Shown here: positions 35,552 to 43,474 of the stretch, piece after piece
Layout: the number at the start of each line of letters is the position of its first letter
Position numbering within the stretch: the stretch's first letter is position 1
From: Pseudomonadota bacterium
GTDB taxonomy: Bacteria; Pseudomonadota; Alphaproteobacteria; Rhizobiales; Rhizobiaceae
Reading direction: 5' to 3'
NCBI GenBank assembly: GCA_023457435.1
Contig: JAEWLS010000032.1
Span: forward strand, 5,220 to 69,219
DNA: 64,000 bases
Notes under the pieces: generated by a model
Database searches by the model: none
Seen by the model: the letters and a program-made list of their open reading frames with translations, nothing else
What the model was told of the DNA's origin: nothing
Translations under genes and position numbers: made by a program

Positions 35552-38053
35552 CTAGAGCGCCTCCGGGAAGAGGCCGATCACGCCGAAGGTCACGAGCGCG
35601 GTCACCAGCATGAAGTGCCAGTAGAGCGCGACGTTGTGGAGGTCCATGTCGTAGCGGGGCGTGAGCCGCCCGGCGAGGCTCCCCGCAAGGCAGTAGAGCT
35701 GCATGATGATGCCGACCGCGCCGTGCGCGACCGCCCAGATCGCCAGGATCCAGACGATCGCCGGATAGACGTACGAGGTCGGGTCCATCCCGGTCATGTA
35801 GGGACCGGCGAGTCCGGCCGCGCATCCGGCGATGGAGAGGAGGGCGCCGCCCACCAGCAGGCCGCGCGCGGCGCCGACCCCGCCGCGCCGGTTGATCTCG
35901 CGGGCGCCGACGGTGGCGGCCCAGGCGGCGGCGAACAGCGCGAGCGCGACAAGCGGCCAGAACATGCCCGGTCCCGCCTGCCCGCCGGTGAAGTCCTCGT
36001 GGATGGTCCAGAAGAAGAAGTAGCCGAACACCAGGCTGGCGAAGGCGGTGCCGTCGCCGGTCATGGTGATGAACATCGCCCACCAGCCGGCGGATTTCAC
36101 ACCCGAACTGTAAAGCGGCAGCTTCAATCCGCGGCCAATGTCCTTTTCGTCCTTCTCCGGAATCTCGCCCGTCCCGGTCCATAGCCACCATAGGATGGCG
36201 ACGAGGAAGCCGGCGCCGGAGAGCAGTGAAACGGTCCACCATTTGAAGGTGAGGGCGACGAACACCGTGCCGAGCAGCGCGGCGCTGATGATTGTCAGGT
36301 AGGAGGTGCCGCCGATGCGCAGCACCTGCTCGGGCTCGGCGTCGAGGACAGACGTCACCAGCGTCTCGCGCCGGCCCTCCTTCGCGTCGGCGAGATACCA
36401 CTCGCCGGCCTTCACCTGCTCGACGATGCTCGGCTGATCCCAGATCGGGTAGCGGCTCTCGATGCGCGGTATCGAGCGCACGCCCCAGTTCTCCTCAGGC
36501 TCGTTCAGCCATTCCAGCGTGCCGGCCTTCCAGGGGTTCTGCTCCGCGCGGCTCTTGCGGCGGCGGTTCGCGGTAACGTCGACGACCACTGCGAACATGC
36601 CGACGCCAAGGATCACCGCGCCCATCGTCGAGATGAGGTTGAGCCAGTCCCACCCCATGTCCGCCGGATAGGTGTAGACGCGGCGAGGCATGCCGCGCAG
36701 TCCGGTCAGGTGCATTGGGAAGAAGGTCACGTTAAAGCCGACGAACATGAGCCAGAACGCTATGCGCCCCAGCCGCTCGGACATGTGTTTCCCGTCGATC
36801 AGCGGGTAGTAGTAGTACAGCCCCGCGAAAACCGGGAAGAGCATGCCGCCGATCAGCACGTAGTGCAGGTGCGCGACGATGAAGTAGGTGTCGTGCGCCT
36901 GCCAGTCGAACGGCGCGAGCGCCACCATGACGCCCGTCAGACCGCCGATGACGAAGATTGCGATGCCGCCGACGGCGAAGAGCATCGGCGTCGAGAAGAT
37001 GACGCGGCCGGCGAGCATCGTCGCGATGAACACGAAGATCTGCACCGCCGTCGGTATCGCGACGGCCTCCGAGGCGGCGGAGAAGAAGGCGAGCGAGATC
37101 TGCGGCAGACCGGTCGCGAACATGTGGTGGACCCACAGTCCGAACGAGAGGAATCCGGTGCCGACGGCCGCCAGCACGATCCACGAATATCCGACGATCG
37201 GCCGCCGCGCGAAGGTCGGTATGATCATCGCCAGCAGGGCGATGGCCGGCAGGAAGATGATGTAGACCTCCGGGTGGCCGAAGATCCAGAACAGGTGCTG
37301 CCACAACAGCGGATCGCCGCCGCGCTCCGGATCGAAGAACGGCCAGTCGAACATGCGCTGCATCTCGAACAGCAGGTCGCCGGCGATCAGCGGTGGGAAC
37401 GCGAACAGGATCATTCCCGCCACGATCAGGAGATACCAGGCGAACAGCGGCATGAGGTTCACGCGCATGCCGGGAGCGCGGCATTTCATGATGCCGACGA
37501 TCAGCTCAACCGCGGCCGCGATCGACGCAACCTCGATGAACGACAGGCCGAGGAGCCAGATGTCGGCGCCGATGCCGGCCTGCTCGGACGTCGCCAGCGG
37601 CGGGTACATGAACCAGCCGGCGTTGGGCGCGGCGTTGAAGAAGATCGAGCCGCAGACGAAGACGCCGCCGAGCAGGAAGCTCCAGAAGCCGAAGGCGCCG
37701 AGCCGAGGGAACGGCATCTCGCGCGCGCCGAGCATCGGTGGCAGCAGGAAGATGGCAACGGCCTCGAAGATCGGCACGGCGAACAGGAACATCATCACCG
37801 TGCCGTGCAGGGTGAAGACCTGATTGTAGAGCTCGGGCGAGAGAAGGTCGTTTTCGGGTACGGCCAGCTGCGCCCGCACCAGCAGGCCGAGCAGGCCTGC
37901 AAACAGCATGAACATGAACGCTGCTGAGCCGTACCAAAGCCCGATCTGGGTATTGTTCACCGTCGTCCAGTAGCGCCAGCCAGAAGGGTTCGCCCAGACC
38001 GCACGCAGCTGCTTCTCCTCGGCTGCCTTTTCGCGGGTCTCGCTCTCGCTCAT
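35552..38053 (-). CDS. ctaD: caa3-type cytochrome c oxidase, fused subunits I and III
   Basis: This 833-residue protein carries the full heme-copper subunit I (about residues 30-560) followed by subunit III (about 650-833). Subunit I motifs are LHGTVMMFLFAVPIF, WIFGHPEVYIIFLPAIALLA, LWVHHMFATGLP with the CuB histidine pair, and HDTYFIVAHLHYVLIGGMLF with heme ligands. Subunit III motifs include WAMFITMTGDGTAFASLVFG and LYWHFMLVTALVTFGVIGLF. I/III fusion is known in some caa3/ba3 oxidases. Start ATG 38053 overlaps the ctaC stop (ATGA). It reduces oxygen to water at the inner membrane. Confidence 0.95.
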   Translation of the reverse strand: MSESETREKAAEEKQLRAVWANPSGWRYWTTVNNTQIGLWYGSAAFMFMLFAGLLGLLVRAQLAVPENDLLSPELYNQVFTLHGTVMMFLFAVPIFEAVAIFLLPPMLGAREMPFPRLGAFGFWSFLLGGVFVCGSIFFNAAPNAGWFMYPPLATSEQAGIGADIWLLGLSFIEVASIAAAVELIVGIMKCRAPGMRVNLMPLFAWYLLIVAGMILFAFPPLIAGDLLFEMQRMFDWPFFDPERGGDPLLWQHLFWIFGHPEVYIIFLPAIALLAMIIPTFARRPIVGYSWIVLAAVGTGFLSFGLWVHHMFATGLPQISLAFFSAASEAVAIPTAVQIFVFIATMLAGRVIFSTPMLFAVGGIAIFVIGGLTGVMVALAPFDWQAHDTYFIVAHLHYVLIGGMLFPVFAGLYYYYPLIDGKHMSERLGRIAFWLMFVGFNVTFFPMHLTGLRGMPRRVYTYPADMGWDWLNLISTMGAVILGVGMFAVVVDVTANRRRKSRAEQNPWKAGTLEWLNEPEENWGVRSIPRIESRYPIWDQPSIVEQVKAGEWYLADAKEGRRETLVTSVLDAEPEQVLRIGGTSYLTIISAALLGTVFVALTFKWWTVSLLSGAGFLVAILWWLWTGTGEIPEKDEKDIGRGLKLPLYSSGVKSAGWWAMFITMTGDGTAFASLVFGYFFFWTIHEDFTGGQAGPGMFWPLVALALFAAAWAATVGAREINRRGGVGAARGLLVGGALLSIAGCAAGLAGPYMTGMDPTSYVYPAIVWILAIWAVAHGAVGIIMQLYCLAGSLAGRLTPRYDMDLHNVALYWHFMLVTALVTFGVIGLFPEAL

Positions 38054-39030
38054 TGAAGCCCCTTGAGCCATGCGGCTACCTGCGCGAGTTCCTCGGCGGA
38101 CAGATGCGCGTAGGCCGGCATCTGGACACCCGCCTTCAGCGATGCCGGATGGACGATGAAGCGGGCCAGCATCTCCTCGTCGTTGGCAAGGAGACCTGCG
38201 GCGATGGTGAGGCGCGACCCGACATGCGACAGGTCGGGCCCGGCGGTGCCGGCAAACGAGGTGCCGGCAATGCGATGGCAGGCGCCGCAGTCTTCTCTCT
38301 CGAAGATCGTCGCGCCTGGCGCCGCGGATGCGCCGGCGGAGGGACCGGCGCGTGCATCGAGCCAGGCGTCGAGCTCGGCCGGCTCCACGGCAACCACAGG
38401 GAACGCCATCAGCGCATGCCCGAGCCCGCAGAACTCGGCGCACTGGCCGCGGAAGGTGCCGGCCTTCGTCGCGCGCAGCGAGGTTCGGTTCGTGCGGCCG
38501 GGGATCAGGTCCATCTTGCCGCCGAGCGGCGGGATCCAGAAGGAATGGATCATGTCGGCGCTCTTGAGCTCGAATTCGACGCGCTCGCCGACCGGGAGAC
38601 GCACCTCGTTGGCGGAGACGATCTGGGTACCGTCAGGCCGGTGGTAGACGACGTGCCACCAGAACTGGTGGCCGACGACCTCGATGCGCAGTTCCGATTT
38701 GTCGCCGCCCGCGAAGGGACGCAGCCCTGGCATCAGCCACAGCGCATAGGCAAGCAGGGCGGTGAGCACGGCGATCGGAAACACCGCGCCGCCCCAGAAG
38801 ATCAGGCGGCTGGCGCGCTTTTCGGAAACAGGCTCGCGCTTCCACTGCGACGCGTAGAGCGCGAGCAGAACGACGCCGGCCCAAATGACCGCGCCGCCGG
38901 CCACCATGACCCAGAACAGCGTCGCAACCTGGTCGGCTTCCTCGCCAGCGGGGTCGAGCGCGGACTGCACGCCGCTGCAGCCCGCCAGCAACGAGACGCA
39001 GCCGAGCGCAAGCAGCCGCAGCGGCGCCAT
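38050..39030 (-). CDS. ctaC: caa3-type cytochrome c oxidase subunit II with fused cytochrome c
   Basis: Subunit II of 326 residues, a lipoprotein by the lipobox LLAGC (Cys18). Two membrane helices (about 36-60 and 76-100) precede the CuA domain, whose ligands are all present: His162, Cys197, Glu199, Cys201, His205 and Met208 (GQCAEFCGLGHALM). The C-terminal domain is cytochrome c with CGACH at 248-252 and an axial methionine in VQMPAYAHL. I start it at ATG 39030 to keep the signal. It leads the operon ctaC-ctaD(I/III)-membrane protein-ctaG. Confidence 0.95.
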   Translation of the reverse strand: MAPLRLLALGCVSLLAGCSGVQSALDPAGEEADQVATLFWVMVAGGAVIWAGVVLLALYASQWKREPVSEKRASRLIFWGGAVFPIAVLTALLAYALWLMPGLRPFAGGDKSELRIEVVGHQFWWHVVYHRPDGTQIVSANEVRLPVGERVEFELKSADMIHSFWIPPLGGKMDLIPGRTNRTSLRATKAGTFRGQCAEFCGLGHALMAFPVVAVEPAELDAWLDARAGPSAGASAAPGATIFEREDCGACHRIAGTSFAGTAGPDLSHVGSRLTIAAGLLANDEEMLARFIVHPASLKAGVQMPAYAHLSAEELAQVAAWLKGLQ

Positions 39031-39096
39031 GGCTTCGCCGCGGCCTCGTTTCACCTGTCTCGCTTCGCCCCCGGCGATATCAGCCCCCTGCGTTCG

Positions 39097-39114
39097 CGAT
39101 GCCTTGCGGCATCG
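39097..39114 (-). terminator. Hairpin between sodC and ctaC
   Basis: A perfect 7-base stem CGATGCC-TTGC-GGCATCG lies immediately after the sodC stop on the minus strand. No T run follows, so it may only weaken or process read-through into ctaC. Confidence 0.45.
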
Positions 39115-39119
39115 TGCAT

Positions 39120-39629
39120 CTATTCGATGACCGCACAAGCCAGACGCTTGCCGGCGTCGCCGGATGGCTGGCTCTGATAGTCGTCGCCCTTGGCGTGGAT
39201 CATCAGGGCTCGCCCGCGTATGCCGTTCTCGCCGTCGGCGAGGGCTACGGCCGCGTTGTGAACCTCGCTCCGCAGCGTGCCATCGGCCGGAACGTACTGG
39301 TTTGGCATGTCACCGGCGTGCGGACCGTTGGCGGACTTGTACCCGTGCTCGCGCGAGCCTGGGTTGAAGTGTCCGCCGGCGGATTCGTGGTCGGTGTTGT
39401 GATCGCACGAACCGGTCTCGTGGACATGGAACGCCACCCACTGGTCGGCGGGCAGGCCGGTCACCTCAATCTTCACGAAGACGCCGCCGTCAGGCGCAGC
39501 CACCAGCTCGGCATTGCCGTTGGCCTCGCCCTTGTCGTCGACGAAATTGGCGACTGCGGTCGCCGGCTCCTGCGCAAAGGCAGGCCCTGCGATCAGTCCG
39601 GCGCACAGCGCCATGGAAATGCGTCTCAT
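39120..39629 (-). CDS. sodC: Periplasmic Cu/Zn superoxide dismutase
   Basis: SodC converts superoxide to hydrogen peroxide and oxygen in the periplasm. The 169-residue protein has a signal peptide (MRRISMALCAGLIAGPAFA) and the metal-ligand segments WVAFHVHETGSCDHNTDHES and GGHFNPGSREHGYKSANGPH-AGD, then ALMIHAKGDDY and GDAGKRLACAVIE with the conserved arginine and disulfide cysteine. A good AGGAGAAC ribosome-binding site precedes ATG 39629. It lies 23 bases after the triheme cytochrome gene, so it is probably part of that operon. Confidence 0.96.
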   Translation of the reverse strand: MRRISMALCAGLIAGPAFAQEPATAVANFVDDKGEANGNAELVAAPDGGVFVKIEVTGLPADQWVAFHVHETGSCDHNTDHESAGGHFNPGSREHGYKSANGPHAGDMPNQYVPADGTLRSEVHNAAVALADGENGIRGRALMIHAKGDDYQSQPSGDAGKRLACAVIE

Positions 39630-39652
39630 GCTTGTTCTCCTTCTTGGCCGCA

Positions 39653-40882
39653 TCAATCCTTCGGTGCGAGCCCGGCCCTGAGCCGCTCGCGCAGATCCTC
39701 GACTTCGGACGCGGACACCGCACCGCCGCGGTTTCCCCAACTCGTGCGCACGTAGGTCGCGACGGCGGCGACCTGTTCGTCCGTCAGCTTCCAGTCGAAG
39801 GCCGGCATCGACAACGGCGTCGGATGCGCCTTCGTCGGGACGGCGCGCGCCCCTTCGAGGATAACGCGGATCACCGTGGTCGGATCGGGATCGTTGGCCT
39901 TGCCGGAACCGGCAAGCGGCGCGAAGAAGCGCGGTACGCCGCTGCCGTTGGAGACATGGCAGGCGCTGCATTGGTCGAAGTAGATCGCGCCGCCCGCTGC
40001 CATGACCTTTTCGTCCAGCGCGGCCGGTGTCGCGCGCTCCTCGCCTTCGAGGTCCTTCAGGTAGGTGGCGATCGCGTGAAGGTCCTGCTCGAGCATGTGG
40101 CGCGTCGAGTACTCGATGACCTCGGCCATGATCGAGAACGCAGCCGTATGCGCATTGCGGCCCGTCTTCAGGAACTCGACGATGTCGGCTTCGCTCCAGT
40201 GCGCTAGTCCGCCGTTGCGACCGCCGCGGATGTCCGGCGCGGCCCAGTTTTCGAGCTGCCCGCCCATCAGATGGCGGCTCTCCTTGTCGGCGCCGGCGAG
40301 GTTCTTCTCGGTGTGGCAGCCTGAGCAATGGCCGGGGCCCTCCACGAGGTATGCGCCGCGATTCCAGGCCTCGGATTTCTCCGGATCCGGCTCGAACACG
40401 CCCGGCTCGAAGAACATCCATTGCCACCCGGCGAGCGTCGTGCGCCACGAGAATGGCCAGGGCAACTCGTTGTCCGGCTTCTCCTTCTTCACCCGCGGCA
40501 GCGTCGACAGGTAGTCGTAGAGCGCGTCGACTTCCTCGCGCGGCATCTTGGTGAAGTGGGCGTAGGGGAATGCCGGGTAAAGGCGCGTCCCGTCCGGGGC
40601 CAGCCCTTCGTGCATCGCCAACCAGAAGTCGTCGCGCGACCAGCGGCCGAGCCCGGTCTCGGCGTCGAAGGTGATGTTCGGCGTGTAGATCGTGCCGAAC
40701 GGGGTTTCCAGCCCGCGCCCGCCCGCGAATGGTTCCTCGCCCGGTGCAGTGTGGCAGCCCTGGCAATTGCCGGTAATCAGGGCGTAGCGCCCGCGCTCGA
40801 CCTGCGAGAATACGGTTTCCTGGGCCGCCGCCGGGGCCGACAGCGCGGCGATTGCCGCGAGGGCGCCGAGCAGACGCCTCAT
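39653..40882 (-). CDS. Triheme cytochrome c subunit of a membrane-bound dehydrogenase
   Basis: This 409-residue periplasmic cytochrome has a signal peptide (residues 1-20, ending SAPAAA) and three CxxCH sites: CQGCH 40-44, CSGCH 186-190 and CSACH 305-309. This is the architecture of the cytochrome subunit of gluconate 2-dehydrogenase and related alcohol or sorbitol dehydrogenases, which pass electrons to ubiquinone or oxidase. Start ATG 40882 overlaps the GMC gene stop (ATGA). The partner GMC protein and small subunit are directly upstream, which supports the call. Confidence 0.94.
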   Translation of the reverse strand: MRRLLGALAAIAALSAPAAAQETVFSQVERGRYALITGNCQGCHTAPGEEPFAGGRGLETPFGTIYTPNITFDAETGLGRWSRDDFWLAMHEGLAPDGTRLYPAFPYAHFTKMPREEVDALYDYLSTLPRVKKEKPDNELPWPFSWRTTLAGWQWMFFEPGVFEPDPEKSEAWNRGAYLVEGPGHCSGCHTEKNLAGADKESRHLMGGQLENWAAPDIRGGRNGGLAHWSEADIVEFLKTGRNAHTAAFSIMAEVIEYSTRHMLEQDLHAIATYLKDLEGEERATPAALDEKVMAAGGAIYFDQCSACHVSNGSGVPRFFAPLAGSGKANDPDPTTVIRVILEGARAVPTKAHPTPLSMPAFDWKLTDEQVAAVATYVRTSWGNRGGAVSASEVEDLRERLRAGLAPKD

Positions 40883-42639
40883 GCCTGCACCAGCGGGCCG
40901 GGGTTGCGCAGATACTGCGAGCGAATGGCCGCCGCGGACCAGTAGGCCAGCGCCGCGACCGTGCCAGTGGGATTGTAGCCGGCGTTCTGCGGGAACACGC
41001 CGGCGCCCATGACGAAGAGGTTCGGAACGTCCCAGCTCTGCAGGTAGCGATTTACGACGCTGTCGGCGGGCGTCGCGCCCATGATCGTCCCGCCGGTGTT
41101 GTGCGTGGTCTGGTAGGGCATCGAATCGTAGGGGCCTTCGCGCTCGCTGACCTTGATCTCGCGGCCGCCCATGCGCTCGGCGATCTCGGTCACGCGCTCG
41201 GTCAGGAAGGCCGACATCGCCCTGTCGTTCGGAGTGAAGTCGTAGGTCATCCGCATCAGCGGCCGGCCGTAGACGTCCTTGTAGGTCGGATCGAGGTCGA
41301 GATAGTTGTTGACGTAGGCCATCGAGGCGCCGTGCGCGCCGACGTTGGTCGACTTCAGGAAGTTCTCCTTCACCGCCTTCTTCCACGCCGAGCCCCACTC
41401 CGGCGTGCCTTCCGGCGTGCGCTGGCGCTCGATCGGGCGGTTGTGCGTGGTCCAGCAGGCGATGTAGCCGCCGCCGATGAAGTCCATGCCGGAATGGTCG
41501 AAATTGTCGCCGTTGTACTCGTCGACGCACATGCCGAGCGCGCCGGCGCCGACAAACTCGTTGGTGTGCTTGTCGTCGAAGAAGACGTCGGCGCCCGACA
41601 TCACCTGGTAGCAGTAGTTCTTCCCGACCAGGCCCTCTCCGGTGGCGGGATTGTAGATCTCGCCGATGCCCGACAGCATCATCAGGCGCGCGTTCGAGAG
41701 CTGGTAGGCGCACAGGATCACGAGGTCGGCCGGCTGCTCGTATTCCTCGCCGTTCTGGTCGACATGGATGACGCCCGTCGCGCGCCGCCCGGTCGAGTCG
41801 AGCTTCACCCGCAGCACCTCGTTGTTCACCTTCAGCCTGAAGTTCGGCTTGGTCATCAGCACGGGTAGGATCGCCGTCTGGGCGCTCGCCTTGGAGTAGT
41901 TGCCGCAGCCGTACTTCTCGCAGAAACCGCAGTAGGTGCACGGCGCGAGCTGGCAGCCGAGCGGGTTCACGTAGGGCCGGCTCATGTTCGCCGACGGCCC
42001 CGGGAAGGGGTTCAGGCCGAGCTCCTTCGCCGCCGCCTCGAAGCGGTGCTGGGCGAAGGTCATGTGCATCGGCGGGTTGGGGTACTCGGCGCTGCGCGGG
42101 CCCTCGAACGGGTTGCCGCCGGCCTGGATCGCGCCGTTGAGGTTGCCGGCCTTGCCGCCGATGCCGCACAGCTTCTCGAAGCGGTCGAAGTGCGGCTCGA
42201 GCTCGTCGTAGGTGACGCCGTAGTCCTGCACCGTCAGGCCGGGGCGCAATGCGCCGTAGCGCTCGACATTGTGGCTCCGCGCAACGAAGTCGCTCGGCAG
42301 GAAGCGCCAGGTCTGGCCGTTCCAGTGCACGCCGCCGCCGCCGACGCCCTCGCCTGGAAGGAACGAGCCCCAGCGGCGCATCGGCAGCGCGGTCTGGCTG
42401 CGGTTGTTGCGGAAGGTCAGTGTCTCCCGCGCATTCGACTGGAACATCTCCTTGCGCCAGTACCAGCGGATCTCGTCCTGCGCCGCGGTGGTGGGGAAGT
42501 CGGTCGGCGTGTCGCGCCAGCCGCCGCGCTCGATGGCGAGCACCTCGAGCCCGTCCTCGGTCAGCTCCTGCGCCATGATGGCGCCGGTCCAGCCGAATCC
42601 AACGAGAACCACGTCTACCGGCGGAAGCTTCCGCACCAT
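40879..42639 (-). CDS. GMC oxidoreductase, flavoprotein subunit (gluconate 2-dehydrogenase-like)
   Basis: This 586-residue FAD protein starts with a dinucleotide fold (VDVVLVGFGWTGAIMAQELT). A cysteine cluster, CTYCGFCEKYGCGNYSKASA, is typical of the large subunit of gluconate or 2-ketogluconate dehydrogenases and may bind an iron-sulfur cluster. The GMC C-terminal signature lies around THNTGGTIMGATPADSVVNR and LFVMGAGVFPQNAGYNPTGT. It lacks an own signal peptide and is probably exported by the TAT small subunit encoded next to it. Its substrate (gluconate, sorbitol or another sugar) cannot be read from sequence. Confidence 0.93.
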   Translation of the reverse strand: MVRKLPPVDVVLVGFGWTGAIMAQELTEDGLEVLAIERGGWRDTPTDFPTTAAQDEIRWYWRKEMFQSNARETLTFRNNRSQTALPMRRWGSFLPGEGVGGGGVHWNGQTWRFLPSDFVARSHNVERYGALRPGLTVQDYGVTYDELEPHFDRFEKLCGIGGKAGNLNGAIQAGGNPFEGPRSAEYPNPPMHMTFAQHRFEAAAKELGLNPFPGPSANMSRPYVNPLGCQLAPCTYCGFCEKYGCGNYSKASAQTAILPVLMTKPNFRLKVNNEVLRVKLDSTGRRATGVIHVDQNGEEYEQPADLVILCAYQLSNARLMMLSGIGEIYNPATGEGLVGKNYCYQVMSGADVFFDDKHTNEFVGAGALGMCVDEYNGDNFDHSGMDFIGGGYIACWTTHNRPIERQRTPEGTPEWGSAWKKAVKENFLKSTNVGAHGASMAYVNNYLDLDPTYKDVYGRPLMRMTYDFTPNDRAMSAFLTERVTEIAERMGGREIKVSEREGPYDSMPYQTTHNTGGTIMGATPADSVVNRYLQSWDVPNLFVMGAGVFPQNAGYNPTGTVAALAYWSAAAIRSQYLRNPGPLVQA

Positions 42640-42676
42640 CCCATGCTCCTTGCCTGCCGCCCGTCGCGGGGTCGGT

Positions 42677-43411
42677 TCAATCGACGTTCCAGCCCGGCCG
42701 TCCCTTCAGGCTGACGGGCTCGAGCGCGATCGGATTGCCGTTGTGGTCGAGGAAGTCGCGATAGTCGTATCGGGCTCCGGGAAAGCCGACGAGCTTCCAG
42801 CCCACCATGTCGCGGTTGCCGCCATATATCGGGTCGCAGAAGAAGCCCTCGACGGTGTTGTCGAGCAGCATGCCGAAGAACAGCTTCGCCGAGACGCCGT
42901 CGCGCTCCAGCTCCTCGTCGTCGATGCGCTTGAGGATCGCGTCCTGCTCGTCGGCCGGCAGGTCTGCGAAAACCTTGCCGTCGAAGCGGTCGCGGCAGTG
43001 GGCGTCGAGCGCCTCGATCGCATGGCGATAGAGTTCGGCGGGCGGCAGGTCGCTCTGGTAGCCCTGCTGCTTCGTGCCGTCGGAGAAGGGGCCGCGCATG
43101 TACCAGCGCTCGCCGCGGCCGTACTGCCCGGCCAGCTGGTTGTCGATGAAGTCGGTGACGCCGGCCTCGCGCGCTCCGGGTCCCGTGTCGTCGCTCGGGA
43201 TGAGCCGCGCCGTCATCGCGTCGACGCAGCGGCGTTCGGCGGCGGTGAAGAAGCGCGCACCGTCGAACCCGCGTGGCTGGGGCGCCTGCCCGGGAGTCCA
43301 TGGGATGCCGCCGGCGATCGTTCTGGCGAGCGCATTGGAGGCAAGGATCGACGCTCCACCTAGAAGCGTTGCTGTCAGCACGTGTCGTCTGGAAATACCT
43401 GATCGCGCCAA
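42677..43411 (-). CDS. Gluconate 2-dehydrogenase subunit 3-like protein, TAT-exported
   Basis: This is the small (gamma) subunit of the dehydrogenase complex. A twin-arginine signal (SGISRRHVLTATLLGGASIL) leads the 244-residue protein. The family core is FFTAAERRCVDAMTARLIPS followed by DFIDNQLAGQYGRGERWYMR, and the C-terminal half has FFGMLLDNTVEGFFCDPIYG with a conserved glycine region. I chose TTG 43411 because AGGGGAGAGG lies just upstream; TTG 43429 is the alternative. It is the first gene of the dehydrogenase operon and likely carries the flavoprotein through TAT. Confidence 0.92.
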   Translation of the reverse strand: MARSGISRRHVLTATLLGGASILASNALARTIAGGIPWTPGQAPQPRGFDGARFFTAAERRCVDAMTARLIPSDDTGPGAREAGVTDFIDNQLAGQYGRGERWYMRGPFSDGTKQQGYQSDLPPAELYRHAIEALDAHCRDRFDGKVFADLPADEQDAILKRIDDEELERDGVSAKLFFGMLLDNTVEGFFCDPIYGGNRDMVGWKLVGFPGARYDYRDFLDHNGNPIALEPVSLKGRPGWNVD

Positions 43412-43474
43412 CCGGCCTCTCCCCTTCAACCGGAAACAGCGAGCGGCGGAGAAAGTTCCGAAAATGTATGTGAT

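Noticed and set aside
36710..37927. A 405-codon plus-strand frame opposite the oxidase subunit I gene
   Set aside because: Histidine/arginine/glutamate-rich shadow of a membrane protein gene in the other frame.
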